Below, piece by piece: positions 9,898 to 18,370 of a stretch of DNA of 64,000 bases; the first letter of the stretch is position 1; the number at the start of each line of letters is the position of its first letter. The DNA comes from DASRFR01 sp035651455 (GTDB lineage Bacteria > Acidobacteriota > Terriglobia > Terriglobales > Acidobacteriaceae), in contig DASRFR010000022.1 of NCBI GenBank assembly GCA_035651455.1, positions 310,001-374,000 of the forward strand, given 5' to 3'. The translations under genes and the position numbers were made by a program. Below the pieces are notes generated by a model that saw only the letters and a list, made by a program, of their open reading frames with translations, did no database searches and was not told the DNA's origin.

Positions 9898-10516
9898 GAT
9901 CTCAGTCTTGCTGGTGGACGATCATGCTCTGGTGCGGCGCGGGTTCCGCCGCATGCTGGAGGACGAAGCCGATATTGCGGTGATTGGAGAAGCAAGCGAC
10001 GGAATCGAAGCGGTACGCCTTACGGCTAACCTTCGGCCGAAAGTGGTTGTGATGGATTGCGCCCTTCCCGGCGCCAGTGGCTTGGTGGCGACGCGCCAAA
10101 TTCTCGAGCGTCATCCTGAAATTCGCGTGCTCATGCTCAGCATGCATCCGGAAGAAACCTGGGTGCGGCAAGCGCTCAATGCCGGTGCGCGGGGATACAT
10201 CTTGAAAAATGCAGTTGATCTTGAGCTCGGAGCAGCGATTCGCAACGTCATGGCGGGAGAGATTGTGCTCGATCCCCAGATTGCGCGTCCAGAAGTGCTG
10301 AAAGGCGAGCGCAATTACGCGCTGACCGCACGCGAGTTGGAGATCCTGCAAATGATCGTCGATGGCAAGTCCAATAAGGAAATTGCCGGCCAACTTAACC
10401 TCAGCGTGAACACGGTTGCAGTTCATCGAGCCAACATGATGGACGCACTCGGGATTCACAAAACTGCCGAGCTGGTGGTGTACGCGATTCGCAACGGGTT
10501 GGTGAATGTCCCGTGA
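9887..10516 (+). CDS. Response regulator, NarL/LuxR family
   Basis: 209 residues from ATG 9887, which overlaps the kinase stop. The receiver domain has the acidic pair in LLVDDHALVRRG, the phospho-acceptor Asp57 in VVMDCALPG, the threonine/serine position in LMLSMHPEE and the lysine in YILKNA. The C-terminal LuxR-type helix-turn-helix reads LTARELEILQMIVDGKSNKE and ends with AVHRANMMDALGI. It should receive phosphate from the kinase just upstream and bind DNA. Its stop codon overlaps the start of the next gene by GTGA, which suggests that the CRTAC1 protein is cotranslated. Confidence 0.92.
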   Translation: MPDRISVLLVDDHALVRRGFRRMLEDEADIAVIGEASDGIEAVRLTANLRPKVVVMDCALPGASGLVATRQILERHPEIRVLMLSMHPEETWVRQALNAGARGYILKNAVDLELGAAIRNVMAGEIVLDPQIARPEVLKGERNYALTARELEILQMIVDGKSNKEIAGQLNLSVNTVAVHRANMMDALGIHKTAELVVYAIRNGLVNVP

Positions 10517-12210
10517 ACCGGCGGTCGTTTCTCCTCGGCATGGGCGCGCTCGCATCTGCCTCAGCAATTGACGTACCGGCATTTGCTTTACCACCCGAGA
10601 AGGGGCCCGGGTTTCGTCTGGTTGACGTTACGAACCGGTCGGGCGTTCACTTCAAGCACAATAGTGGGGCTTTTGGCGGCAAGTTTCTTCCCGAGACGCT
10701 CGGCTCAGGCTGCGCCTTTCTCGATTACGACGCCGACGGCTGGCAGGACATTCTCCTGGTCAATGGCGCTGATTGGCCCGGCCACTCGCGCGAGCGCACC
10801 ACCCTGAAGCTGTACCGCAACAACCGCGATGGAACTTTTACCGACGTCACTCGCCGGGCGGGACTGGAACTGGAAATGTACGGAATGGGCGTCGCTGTCG
10901 CTGACTACAACAACGATGGCTTTCCAGATATTTACATCACGGCCGTCGGGCAGAACCGCTTATTCAAGAACACAGGGAAAGGAACGTTCATCGACGTAAC
11001 CAAGACTAGCGGCCTGGCGGGACGCCAGAGCTTCAGCACATCCGCCCTGTGGTTTGATTTCGATCGCGACGGACTCCTCGATCTATTCGTTTGCAATTAC
11101 GTCAAGTGGTCACCGGAACATGATGTTTTCTGCAGCCTTGACGGTAAGCACAAGTCTTATTGCACCCCGGAAGCGTATCGCGGCGAGACGTGCTGGCTGT
11201 TTCACAACCGGGGCGACGGCACATTTGAAGACGTCACCGCGAGCAGTGGAGTTTTCGACAGCAGTTCGAAGTCGCTCGGGGTAGCCATGCTCGATTACGA
11301 CCGCGACGGCTGGCCCGATCTGTTAGTCGCCAATGACACCCAGCCCAACAAGCTCTACAGGAACGCGGGGAACGGCACGTTCAAGGAGGTCGCCGTCGAG
11401 GCCGGCATTGCCTTCAGCACGGAGGGAAAGGCCCGCGCCGGCATGGGCGTGGACACGGCTGACTTTGAGAATTCCGGCACCACCGGCATTGCCATCACTA
11501 ACTTCGATAACGAAATGGTTGGCCTGTACCGCATGGGTTCCAATGGAAACTACGAGGATATTGCCGTCCGCTCGGGAGTCGGTCTTCCCTCGAGGAATAC
11601 TTTGGGCTTTGGCTGTACGTTTTGCGATCTAAACCTGGACGGTTTCCAGGAGCTAGTTATCGCAAATGGCCACATCGACGAAACGGTTCGCAACATCCGC
11701 GGCAATGTAGGGTACGCGCAACCGCCACAGCTATTTTTGAACAGCGGAATGGGCAGTTTTCGGGATGTGGCGCCGCAAGTCGGCGGCGAATTTCAGCAGC
11801 CCAAAGTCGGTCGCGGATTGGCCTACGGTGACTTCGACCGGGATGGTGACCTGGACCTTCTCATGACCACCAACAATGGCCCTGCATTTCTCTATCGCAA
11901 CGATCAGCTTGCCGGAAATAACAGCATTCGGTTCCGGCTGGTCGGTGGGAAATCAAACCGCGACGCGATTGGCGCGACGGTTCGGGTGCAGGTCAACGGA
12001 ATGAGCCAGTCACGGGTGGTCAAAACCGGTTCCAGCTATCTTTCTCAATCAGAGTTGCCGCTCACCTTCGGATTGGGACGGCACGATGCGATTGAGCGCG
12101 TGGAAATCCAGTGGCCCAGTGGAAGAACTGAAGATTACAAGTCTCTGGCGGCAGGGCGTGCCTATAACTGCGCAGAAGGAAAGGGGATCACTCCCCAGCC
12201 AGGCTTCTAG
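10513..12210 (+). CDS. CRTAC1-family secreted protein (FG-GAP/VCBS repeats, ASPIC/UnbV)
   Basis: 565 residues from a GTG that overlaps the regulator stop by four bases. The N-terminus NRRSFLLGMGALASASA looks like a Tat signal. The body carries repeated calcium-binding-like blades with DYDADGWQDILLVNG, DYNNDGFPDIYIT, DFDRDGLLDLFVCN, DYDRDGWPDLLVAND and DFDRDGDLDLLMT, about six blades of a beta-propeller. The C-terminus has the ASPIC/UnbV pattern around GATVRVQ..KTGSSYLSQSE..FGLG. Such proteins are exported and common in Acidobacteriota; their function is mostly unknown. Coupling to a two-component pair is notable. Confidence 0.88.
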   Translation: MNRRSFLLGMGALASASAIDVPAFALPPEKGPGFRLVDVTNRSGVHFKHNSGAFGGKFLPETLGSGCAFLDYDADGWQDILLVNGADWPGHSRERTTLKLYRNNRDGTFTDVTRRAGLELEMYGMGVAVADYNNDGFPDIYITAVGQNRLFKNTGKGTFIDVTKTSGLAGRQSFSTSALWFDFDRDGLLDLFVCNYVKWSPEHDVFCSLDGKHKSYCTPEAYRGETCWLFHNRGDGTFEDVTASSGVFDSSSKSLGVAMLDYDRDGWPDLLVANDTQPNKLYRNAGNGTFKEVAVEAGIAFSTEGKARAGMGVDTADFENSGTTGIAITNFDNEMVGLYRMGSNGNYEDIAVRSGVGLPSRNTLGFGCTFCDLNLDGFQELVIANGHIDETVRNIRGNVGYAQPPQLFLNSGMGSFRDVAPQVGGEFQQPKVGRGLAYGDFDRDGDLDLLMTTNNGPAFLYRNDQLAGNNSIRFRLVGGKSNRDAIGATVRVQVNGMSQSRVVKTGSSYLSQSELPLTFGLGRHDAIERVEIQWPSGRTEDYKSLAAGRAYNCAEGKGITPQPGF

Positions 12211-12308
12211 TATTTTTCTATTATTGTGCAGATTCGGGCAGATTATTAAATTTCAGATCACTCGCACACAGCCTTCCGCCTCCAGGAGGCGTTGAGGCAC
12301 CCCCTAGA

Positions 12309-12369
12309 CCGGCAATCGCACATTGCCGGACAAGCAGTTCGACCCAGCCGGTCCGCAGGCCGGCTGGGT
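12309..12369. repeat. Two tandem perfect hairpins in the gap before the ABC operon
   Basis: CCGGCAAT (12309-12316) and ATTGCCGG (12322-12329) make an 8-bp stem with a 5-base loop. ACCCAGCCGG (12342-12351) and CCGGCTGGGT (12360-12369) make a perfect 10-bp stem with an 8-base loop. Neither is followed by a T-run, so they are not classical intrinsic terminators; they may be RNA structures in the tail of the CRTAC1 transcript or the leader of the following gene. Confidence 0.6.
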
Positions 12370-12432
12370 ATACTGCCTCTAAACTCCATTACAAATTGAA
12401 CCCGCAGGTAGTCCCCATGTGTCTATAGAGAA

Positions 12433-14343
12433 GTGAGTTCCAGCCTTAAAGCAGGCCCAGAACATCAAAAATCTCGTCCGAGTTTGCGCGTAATTATCCC
12501 GGATGTTTGGGAGCTGTTGCGTCCACGGCGCGGCTTGCTTGCGGTGGGGTTCGCGCTGATGGTAATTAACCGCGTGTCGGGCCTTGTCTTGCCCTACTCG
12601 ACCAAATACCTGATCGACAGCGTCATTACCCATCACCGCATCGAGTTGCTCAAGCCCTTAGTTCTGGCTGTACTTACAGCCACTGCCATCCAGGGAGTGA
12701 CGTCATTTTCACTGACCCAATTGCTCTCCAAAGCTGCGCAGCGGATGATCGCGGAGTTGCGGTCGCGCGTGCAGTCGCACGTGGGCAGGTTGCCGGTGTC
12801 TTTTTATGATTCCACGAAAGCTGGCACGCTGGTTTCCCGCATCATGAGCGACGTGGAAGGAGTCCGCAACCTGATCGGGACTGGCCTGGTTGACTTTACC
12901 GGCGGCTTGCTTACTTCGGCAATCGCCTTGGTGGTGCTGTTCCGTATCAGTGCACAGATGACCGGCCTCGCCTTCGGCTTCCTTTTGTGCTTTGCGCTGG
13001 CTTTGCAAAAGGCTTTTAAGACGATTCGCCCGATTTTTCGTGAACGCAGCAAGATCAACGCGGAGGTGACAGGCCGTCTGACTGAGTCCCTGGGCGGGGT
13101 CAGGGTGATCAAGGGGTACCACGCCGAAGAACGTGAAGAGAAGGTTTTCTTCAAAGGCGTCCAACGGCTTTTAGAGAATGTCTTGCGCACGCTGACGGCC
13201 ACCTCGGTCATGAGCCTTTCGGCGAGCCTTTTGCTTGGTGTAGTCGGCGTGGTCATCATGTATGTCGGCGCCCGGCAAATTATCGCCGGCACGTTGACCA
13301 TTGGAGGCTTCTTTACCTTCACGCTGTTCCTTGGCTTTCTGGTTGCGCCCATCATGCAAGTGGTCTCGATTGGAACCCAGCTGACCGAGGCTCTGGCCGG
13401 CCTGGAGCGTACTCACGAGATTCTGACTGAGCGCCCTGAAGACCGCGATCCGCGGCGCACAGTCGCCTTGCCGGAGATCTACGGGGACGTTGCCTTCGAA
13501 AACGTGAGCTTCAGTTACGATGGCGATCGCACCGTCATCAACGATATCTCCTTCGCCGCGGCGCCGGGGACGGTAACCGCTTTGGTGGGATCTTCGGGAT
13601 CAGGCAAGTCAACAATCATCGGACTGATTTCTGCCTTTTATGTTCCGACCAAAGGCCGCGTACTAGTCGATGGCGTGGATCTCAGCACGGTTCGCCTGGA
13701 TTCTTACCGCACCCGGCTGGGCGTGGTCCTGCAGGAATCCTTTCTCTTCGACGGCACCATTCGCGAAAATGTGGCCTTCTCCCGCCCGGATGCCACTGAA
13801 GAACAACTCATGCGAGCTTGCCAGATCGCGCGAGTCGACGAATTTGCCGAGAGCTTTGCGGATGGATATGACACCATCGTGGGAGAGCGCGGCGTGAAGC
13901 TTTCGGGAGGGCAACGTCAAAGAATTTCTATCGCCCGCGCAATCCTGGCCGAGCCACGCATCTTAATACTGGATGAAGCTACGTCGAGCCTTGATTCCGA
14001 ATCAGAGGCTCTGATTCAGCAGGGGCTTGGGTACCTGATGCAGGGAAGAACGACTTTTGTAATTGCGCACCGCCTTTCGACCATCCGCCGGGCCGATCAG
14101 ATACTGGTTGTAGAACAGGGTAAGATCGTGGAACGAGGTACCCACGAACAGCTCTACCACCTGCATGGACGATATTACGACCTCTACACGAAGCAGCTTG
14201 GCGTAGAAAGCAATCTGTTCCTGGCGCCTGGCGAGGGCGACTTTGCAACACGCGACGAAAAAGCCTCCGCAGAAGACGGAAAGAAAGATAAAGATATAGA
14301 CGCATCCGATGCCGTGCGCCTGATTCGAGGAGAAGTTCGCTAG
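12433..14343 (+). CDS. MsbA-like ABC transporter (permease-ATPase fusion)
   Basis: 636 residues from a GTG preceded by AGAGA. The membrane domain covers roughly residues 30-310 (ABC type-1 fold, with the conserved SRIMSDVEGVRN segment). The ATPase has Walker A GSSGSGKST near 386, LSGGQRQRISIARAI near 491 and Walker B ILILDEATSSLD just after, so all catalytic motifs are intact. A charged 40-residue tail rich in Lys, Asp and Glu follows the ATPase. The next two genes encode a MacB-type ATPase and permease, so the group may export lipid-like or small toxic molecules; the substrate is unknown. Confidence 0.85.
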   Translation: MSSSLKAGPEHQKSRPSLRVIIPDVWELLRPRRGLLAVGFALMVINRVSGLVLPYSTKYLIDSVITHHRIELLKPLVLAVLTATAIQGVTSFSLTQLLSKAAQRMIAELRSRVQSHVGRLPVSFYDSTKAGTLVSRIMSDVEGVRNLIGTGLVDFTGGLLTSAIALVVLFRISAQMTGLAFGFLLCFALALQKAFKTIRPIFRERSKINAEVTGRLTESLGGVRVIKGYHAEEREEKVFFKGVQRLLENVLRTLTATSVMSLSASLLLGVVGVVIMYVGARQIIAGTLTIGGFFTFTLFLGFLVAPIMQVVSIGTQLTEALAGLERTHEILTERPEDRDPRRTVALPEIYGDVAFENVSFSYDGDRTVINDISFAAAPGTVTALVGSSGSGKSTIIGLISAFYVPTKGRVLVDGVDLSTVRLDSYRTRLGVVLQESFLFDGTIRENVAFSRPDATEEQLMRACQIARVDEFAESFADGYDTIVGERGVKLSGGQRQRISIARAILAEPRILILDEATSSLDSESEALIQQGLGYLMQGRTTFVIAHRLSTIRRADQILVVEQGKIVERGTHEQLYHLHGRYYDLYTKQLGVESNLFLAPGEGDFATRDEKASAEDGKKDKDIDASDAVRLIRGEVR

Positions 14344-14348
14344 TCCTG

Positions 14349-15104
14349 ATGACCACCGCCCCGACTTGTCCCAATCCTGCGATTGCCGCCGCCGTCACCC
14401 TGAACGTTTGTCGCCATTACCATATGGGACAAAACCTCATTCGAGCGGTCGACGGCGTTTCCATCGAGGTGCGTTCCGGGGATTTCGTGGCCCTTCTGGG
14501 AAGCTCTGGGTCCGGAAAATCTTCATTGCTGAACTTGATTGCCGGACTCGACCGCCCCACCGCCGGAACAGTGATCGTGCAGGGTAATGATTTGGCGCAA
14601 CTCTCACGGGAAGAGCTGGCCAAATACCGTCTTCATACCGTCGGCATGGTGTTTCAATCTTTCAATTTGATCCCCAGTATGACGGTAAAAGAAAATGTCG
14701 AGCTGCCGATGCGCTTTGCCGAAATTGATCGCAGCCGTCGCGACCAACTGTCGCGCGAGGCGCTGGAAAGGGTTGGACTCGGTGGACGCATGGCGCACCG
14801 CCCCAGTGAACTGTCCGGGGGTGAACAGCAGCGGGCATCACTGGCGCGGGCGCTCATAAACCGGCCGCAGGTGCTTCTGGCGGACGAGCCTACCGGCAAT
14901 CTCGATAGCCGGACCGGCGCGGAAATCATGAAGTTCCTTCGTGAGTTCAATCAATTAATGGGAATGACCATCATCATGGTCACTCATGAACGCGCATTGG
15001 CCGAGCAGTACGCGCAAAGGATGATTTTTCTGGCCGACGGTAAGTTGGTGGCGAATGAATCCAGCCAGTCCGCCGTGACGGTCGCGAAGGAGAGTGCATC
15101 TTGA
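14349..15104 (+). CDS. ABC ATPase, LolD/MacB type
   Basis: 251 residues with Walker A GSSGSGKSS near residue 50, the VFQSFNLIPSMTVKENVELP segment characteristic of the LolD/MacB class, the signature ELSGGEQQRASLARAL near 153 and Walker B LLADEPTGNLDSRTG. It begins five bases after the upstream ABC gene and its stop overlaps the permease start. It should power the FtsX-type permease encoded next, in a mechanotransmission-type export or lipoprotein-release machine. Confidence 0.92.
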   Translation: MTTAPTCPNPAIAAAVTLNVCRHYHMGQNLIRAVDGVSIEVRSGDFVALLGSSGSGKSSLLNLIAGLDRPTAGTVIVQGNDLAQLSREELAKYRLHTVGMVFQSFNLIPSMTVKENVELPMRFAEIDRSRRDQLSREALERVGLGGRMAHRPSELSGGEQQRASLARALINRPQVLLADEPTGNLDSRTGAEIMKFLREFNQLMGMTIIMVTHERALAEQYAQRMIFLADGKLVANESSQSAVTVAKESAS

Positions 15105-16525
15105 AAGTCTATGACCTCTCCGAACTGGCAGTCCGCAACCTCCGGGAATCCATTTTGAGGAACTCCCTTACCACGATCGGAATCTCGGTGGGAGTCGCAT
15201 CGCTGGTAGCGATGCTCGCTTTGGGGATCGGGCTGCAGGCTCTGGCGGCTCGGCGCTTGCAGCGCTCTGGCCTGTTTGACACGGTAGTCGTGACCTCGCG
15301 GCGCGACATGCGGAACTTCAGCCGTGAGCAGGAATTGAGTGGGCCTTCTCCAGCTGAGAGTCCCGCGCTGGATGAGACGTCGCGACTGAAAATTTCACAG
15401 CTCCCCAATGTGGTGGAAGCATTTCCCGACATCCGGTTTGCGACCGAATTGCGCTACCAGGACAAGCCGCACCTGACCCTGGTGGCCGGGCTCCCTTCAT
15501 CGGCGAAGGACAACGATGCTTTTGAAGGTATGCAGGGCAAATTCTTTTCGTCCGATGTTGCGCCCGAAGCCATTCTGCAAAAGAAGTTTGCCGAAGAGCT
15601 CTTAGGCCGTAAGGCCCTGCCTGGCACAGATGACACTAGTGTCGCGGAGCTGGCGCAGCCACTGCTCGGGAAAGAGCTCGTGATGCGTTACGCAGAACGC
15701 GTCACTCAGCCTTCACAGGAAGACGCGGGAGCTCATTCCCGGCCGGATCCAGGCGATGCCGCAGCCCACGCTGACGGGGAGCGGGGTGCGGCGTATTCGG
15801 TAATCTCGCGCACACAAACGCTGAAGATTGTCGGCGTCTCCGACCTCGATCCCGATAGCATGCGCGGCATGGCATCGGCGCGCGTTTTCCTCCCGCTGAA
15901 ACTTGTAGAGACCCTGCACGTGCTGCAGCCTTCGGACCTCCGCGACACCACGCACATGGCCGGCAGTACGCCGACCTATTCGCGGGTAAGCGTTCGTGTG
16001 GCTAACCCCAAATATGTGCAACCGGTGGAAGACACAATCAAGAAAATGGGATTCAACACATTTTCGATAGTGGATGCCACGCGCGGTATGCGGCAATTCT
16101 TCGCCGTGCTTGACTTGTTCTTGGGAATCTTCGGCAGCCTGGCACTCGCGGTCGCCTCCATTGGCATCGTAAACACGCTGGTGATGGCGATCCTGGAGCG
16201 ACGCCGGGAAATCGGCATTATGAAGGCGCTTGGAGCCAGCGATGGCGACGTCCAGAAGTTGTTTTTCGTCGAAGCGGGCATGATGGGGATCTTTGGAGGT
16301 ATAGCCGGAGTGGCCCTGGGCTGGGCGATCGGGCGTGTGATCAACCTCGGGGCGAACATCTACTTGCGGCGGCAGGATTTCCCGCCGGAACAGATCTGGT
16401 CGGTCCCCTGGTGGCTGGTGATCGGGGCCATTGTGTTTGCCGTGCTTGTGAGCCTGCTGTCCGGTCTCTATCCTGCCGCGCGGGCCGCGCGACTCGACCC
16501 GGTGCAAGCATTGCGTTACGAATAG
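15101..16525 (+). CDS. MacB/FtsX-type ABC permease
   Basis: 474 residues beginning at a TTG that overlaps the ATPase stop as TTGA; AAGGAGA seven bases upstream supports this rare start. One N-terminal helix (around residues 20-45), a large periplasmic domain and three C-terminal helices follow, the last in the GLYPAARAARLDPVQALRYE motif that marks FtsX/MacB permeases. The periplasmic domain carries a polar, low-complexity insert near residues 205-232. No membrane-fusion protein gene is adjacent, so a complete tripartite pump is not shown here. Confidence 0.9.
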   Translation: MKVYDLSELAVRNLRESILRNSLTTIGISVGVASLVAMLALGIGLQALAARRLQRSGLFDTVVVTSRRDMRNFSREQELSGPSPAESPALDETSRLKISQLPNVVEAFPDIRFATELRYQDKPHLTLVAGLPSSAKDNDAFEGMQGKFFSSDVAPEAILQKKFAEELLGRKALPGTDDTSVAELAQPLLGKELVMRYAERVTQPSQEDAGAHSRPDPGDAAAHADGERGAAYSVISRTQTLKIVGVSDLDPDSMRGMASARVFLPLKLVETLHVLQPSDLRDTTHMAGSTPTYSRVSVRVANPKYVQPVEDTIKKMGFNTFSIVDATRGMRQFFAVLDLFLGIFGSLALAVASIGIVNTLVMAILERRREIGIMKALGASDGDVQKLFFVEAGMMGIFGGIAGVALGWAIGRVINLGANIYLRRQDFPPEQIWSVPWWLVIGAIVFAVLVSLLSGLYPAARAARLDPVQALRYE

Positions 16526-16535
16526 GTAGTTCCCC

Positions 16536-17435
16536 ATGCCAAGCAAGCTTCATCGTCTTACCTCGTTCGGGCTGGCCGTTCTTGTTTTCTGCGGGTTAGT
16601 GCAAGCGCAGAGTCGCGTCGACTGTGATGCCATGAACAGCCGGGTACTGAAGCAGGTTGTTCATTACTGTGTGCTACTGCCCGGAAGCTATGACATGCCA
16701 GCGGGCAAGAGCCGCCGCTATCCGATTCTCTATTTTCTGCACGGGCTTGGGGACAACGAACAAAGTTTGTTTAAAAGCGGCGGCTGGACGTTGACCGATG
16801 ATCTCCGCGAAGAAGGCAAGATCGGGGATTTCCTCATCGTTGCACCGGAAGGAAAGCGCAGCTTTTATATCAATTCCGCGGACGGCAAGGTCCCTTACAG
16901 CAACTTTTTCATCCAGGAATTCATGCCGTACATTGAGGGCAAGTACCGCATCGCAACCGGCCGCGCCGGCAGAGCGATTACGGGAATCTCCATGGGCGGC
17001 TATGGAGCACTGCGGTTCGCCTTCGCCCATCCCGAGCTATTTTCGGCAGTAAGCGCGCAAAGCGCAGCGCTCATAACGGACACTCCTCAGGAACTGAATG
17101 CGGCCGGCGGTTCCGGCACACCGATGAGCGGACTTTTGGAAAATGTCTTCGGACATCCCATCAATTTGGCGCACTGGCAACGAAATAGCGTCTTTTCGCT
17201 GGCGAGGAATAATCAGGTCGCATTGCACAAACTTGCCATCTACTTCAATTGCGGACAAGATGACGACTACGGATTCGAGAAGGGCGCTGCGGAATTACAT
17301 CGCGAACTGGAACGTGAAGGCGTCAATCACGAGTTCCATCTCTACCCTGGGGATCATAGTCCGGTGTATTTTCTGTCCCATATCGAAGAAGTCATGCAAT
17401 TTCACTCCCGGCATTTTGCTCAAGAAAATCACTGA
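16536..17435 (+). CDS. Secreted esterase, FrmB/tributyrin-esterase-like alpha/beta hydrolase
   Basis: 299 residues with a Sec signal peptide ending near VQAQ. The oxyanion/lid region reads ILYFLHGLGDNEQS, and the nucleophile elbow is GISMGGYGAL with Ser152. The acid is likely in NCGQDDDYGF and the histidine in YPGDHSPVYF, so the triad is complete. Relatives include S-formylglutathione hydrolase-like and putative trehalose mycolyltransferase-like (esterase D) enzymes; the signal peptide argues for an extracytoplasmic ester substrate. It starts 10 bases after the permease gene and may be cotranscribed with it. Confidence 0.85.
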   Translation: MPSKLHRLTSFGLAVLVFCGLVQAQSRVDCDAMNSRVLKQVVHYCVLLPGSYDMPAGKSRRYPILYFLHGLGDNEQSLFKSGGWTLTDDLREEGKIGDFLIVAPEGKRSFYINSADGKVPYSNFFIQEFMPYIEGKYRIATGRAGRAITGISMGGYGALRFAFAHPELFSAVSAQSAALITDTPQELNAAGGSGTPMSGLLENVFGHPINLAHWQRNSVFSLARNNQVALHKLAIYFNCGQDDDYGFEKGAAELHRELEREGVNHEFHLYPGDHSPVYFLSHIEEVMQFHSRHFAQENH

Positions 17436-17566
17436 CATAGTCTGATCCGCCCTGACTGACGTACTTCACAACCGGTGACAAACTTTTTACAAATCCTAAA
17501 CAATTCTTTTACATATCCCGCCGGGACTTGCTGCTAGGCTCTCCTAAACTCCGGGGCCCGTCTATC

Positions 17567-18226
17567 ATGAATTTTACATTTGAAGAGCTCACTTCCGCTG
17601 TTCAGGGTTCCCGAGTCGGTAAGGCAAAGGGAAGACGAGTAAGAAATCGCGAGGCCAAGGAAGAAGCACTAATTTGGGCGGCGACGCGATTGTTCGCTTC
17701 ACGAGGCTATGAAGCTACAACCACTCGCGAGATTGCTGCCCTGGCGGGATGCGCGGAAGGATTGATACACCGCTATTTTGATGGTAAAGCCGGGCTGCTG
17801 CTGGCCCTTTTGCGCTTCCATTCCTCAAGAACTGTGGGCGAGATGAGCGAGCGCGTGCCCCGGGGAAACACTCTCGAACAGGAAATCCAGCAGGTCATGG
17901 AGTGGGAAGTCGAACGCATGTGGGACGATCGAGACTTACTGCGCCTGTCGATCCCGCAAGCAATTCGTGATCCTAAGGTGGGCGCCTTTGTGAGCCGGGT
18001 TGGGCCTCAACGCCATGCCAAGGCTATCGCTGGTCGCTTGCGGCTCCACAAACAATGCGAAAAGCTGCCGGAAGGCGAGATTGAGGCGCTGGCTCAAGCG
18101 ATTGGCGCTCTTGGATTTGTTTTGGGATTTATGCGCCCGGTCGTGCTCGGTCACGATCGCAAGCAGGCACGGAAAACTGTCTGCAATCTGGCTCGCATCT
18201 TTTCTCGCGGACTGACCTTGCAGTAA
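17567..18226 (+). CDS. TetR-family transcriptional regulator
   Basis: 219 residues from ATG 17567; a TTG frame extends 13 codons upstream but is less likely. After a basic N-terminal tail, the helix-turn-helix is seen in RLFASRGYEATTTREIAALA and continues to a GLIHRYFDGKAGLL segment, the usual TetR signature. The C-terminal ligand domain is not assignable. It stands alone between the esterase and the Asp-box protein, so its target is not evident. Confidence 0.9.
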   Translation: MNFTFEELTSAVQGSRVGKAKGRRVRNREAKEEALIWAATRLFASRGYEATTTREIAALAGCAEGLIHRYFDGKAGLLLALLRFHSSRTVGEMSERVPRGNTLEQEIQQVMEWEVERMWDDRDLLRLSIPQAIRDPKVGAFVSRVGPQRHAKAIAGRLRLHKQCEKLPEGEIEALAQAIGALGFVLGFMRPVVLGHDRKQARKTVCNLARIFSRGLTLQ

Positions 18227-18370
18227 ACCCACGCAAGCTAGCTGTGCCTTCGGCGCACGTATCGCTGGTGAACTTCGCTATTATGCCTGCCCGCGCTATC
18301 GCTTCGCCACCTTACCTTACTTTGTGTATTCTCGTGAGTACTTCAAATCGCACTCTTCAGGGAGCGGAAC

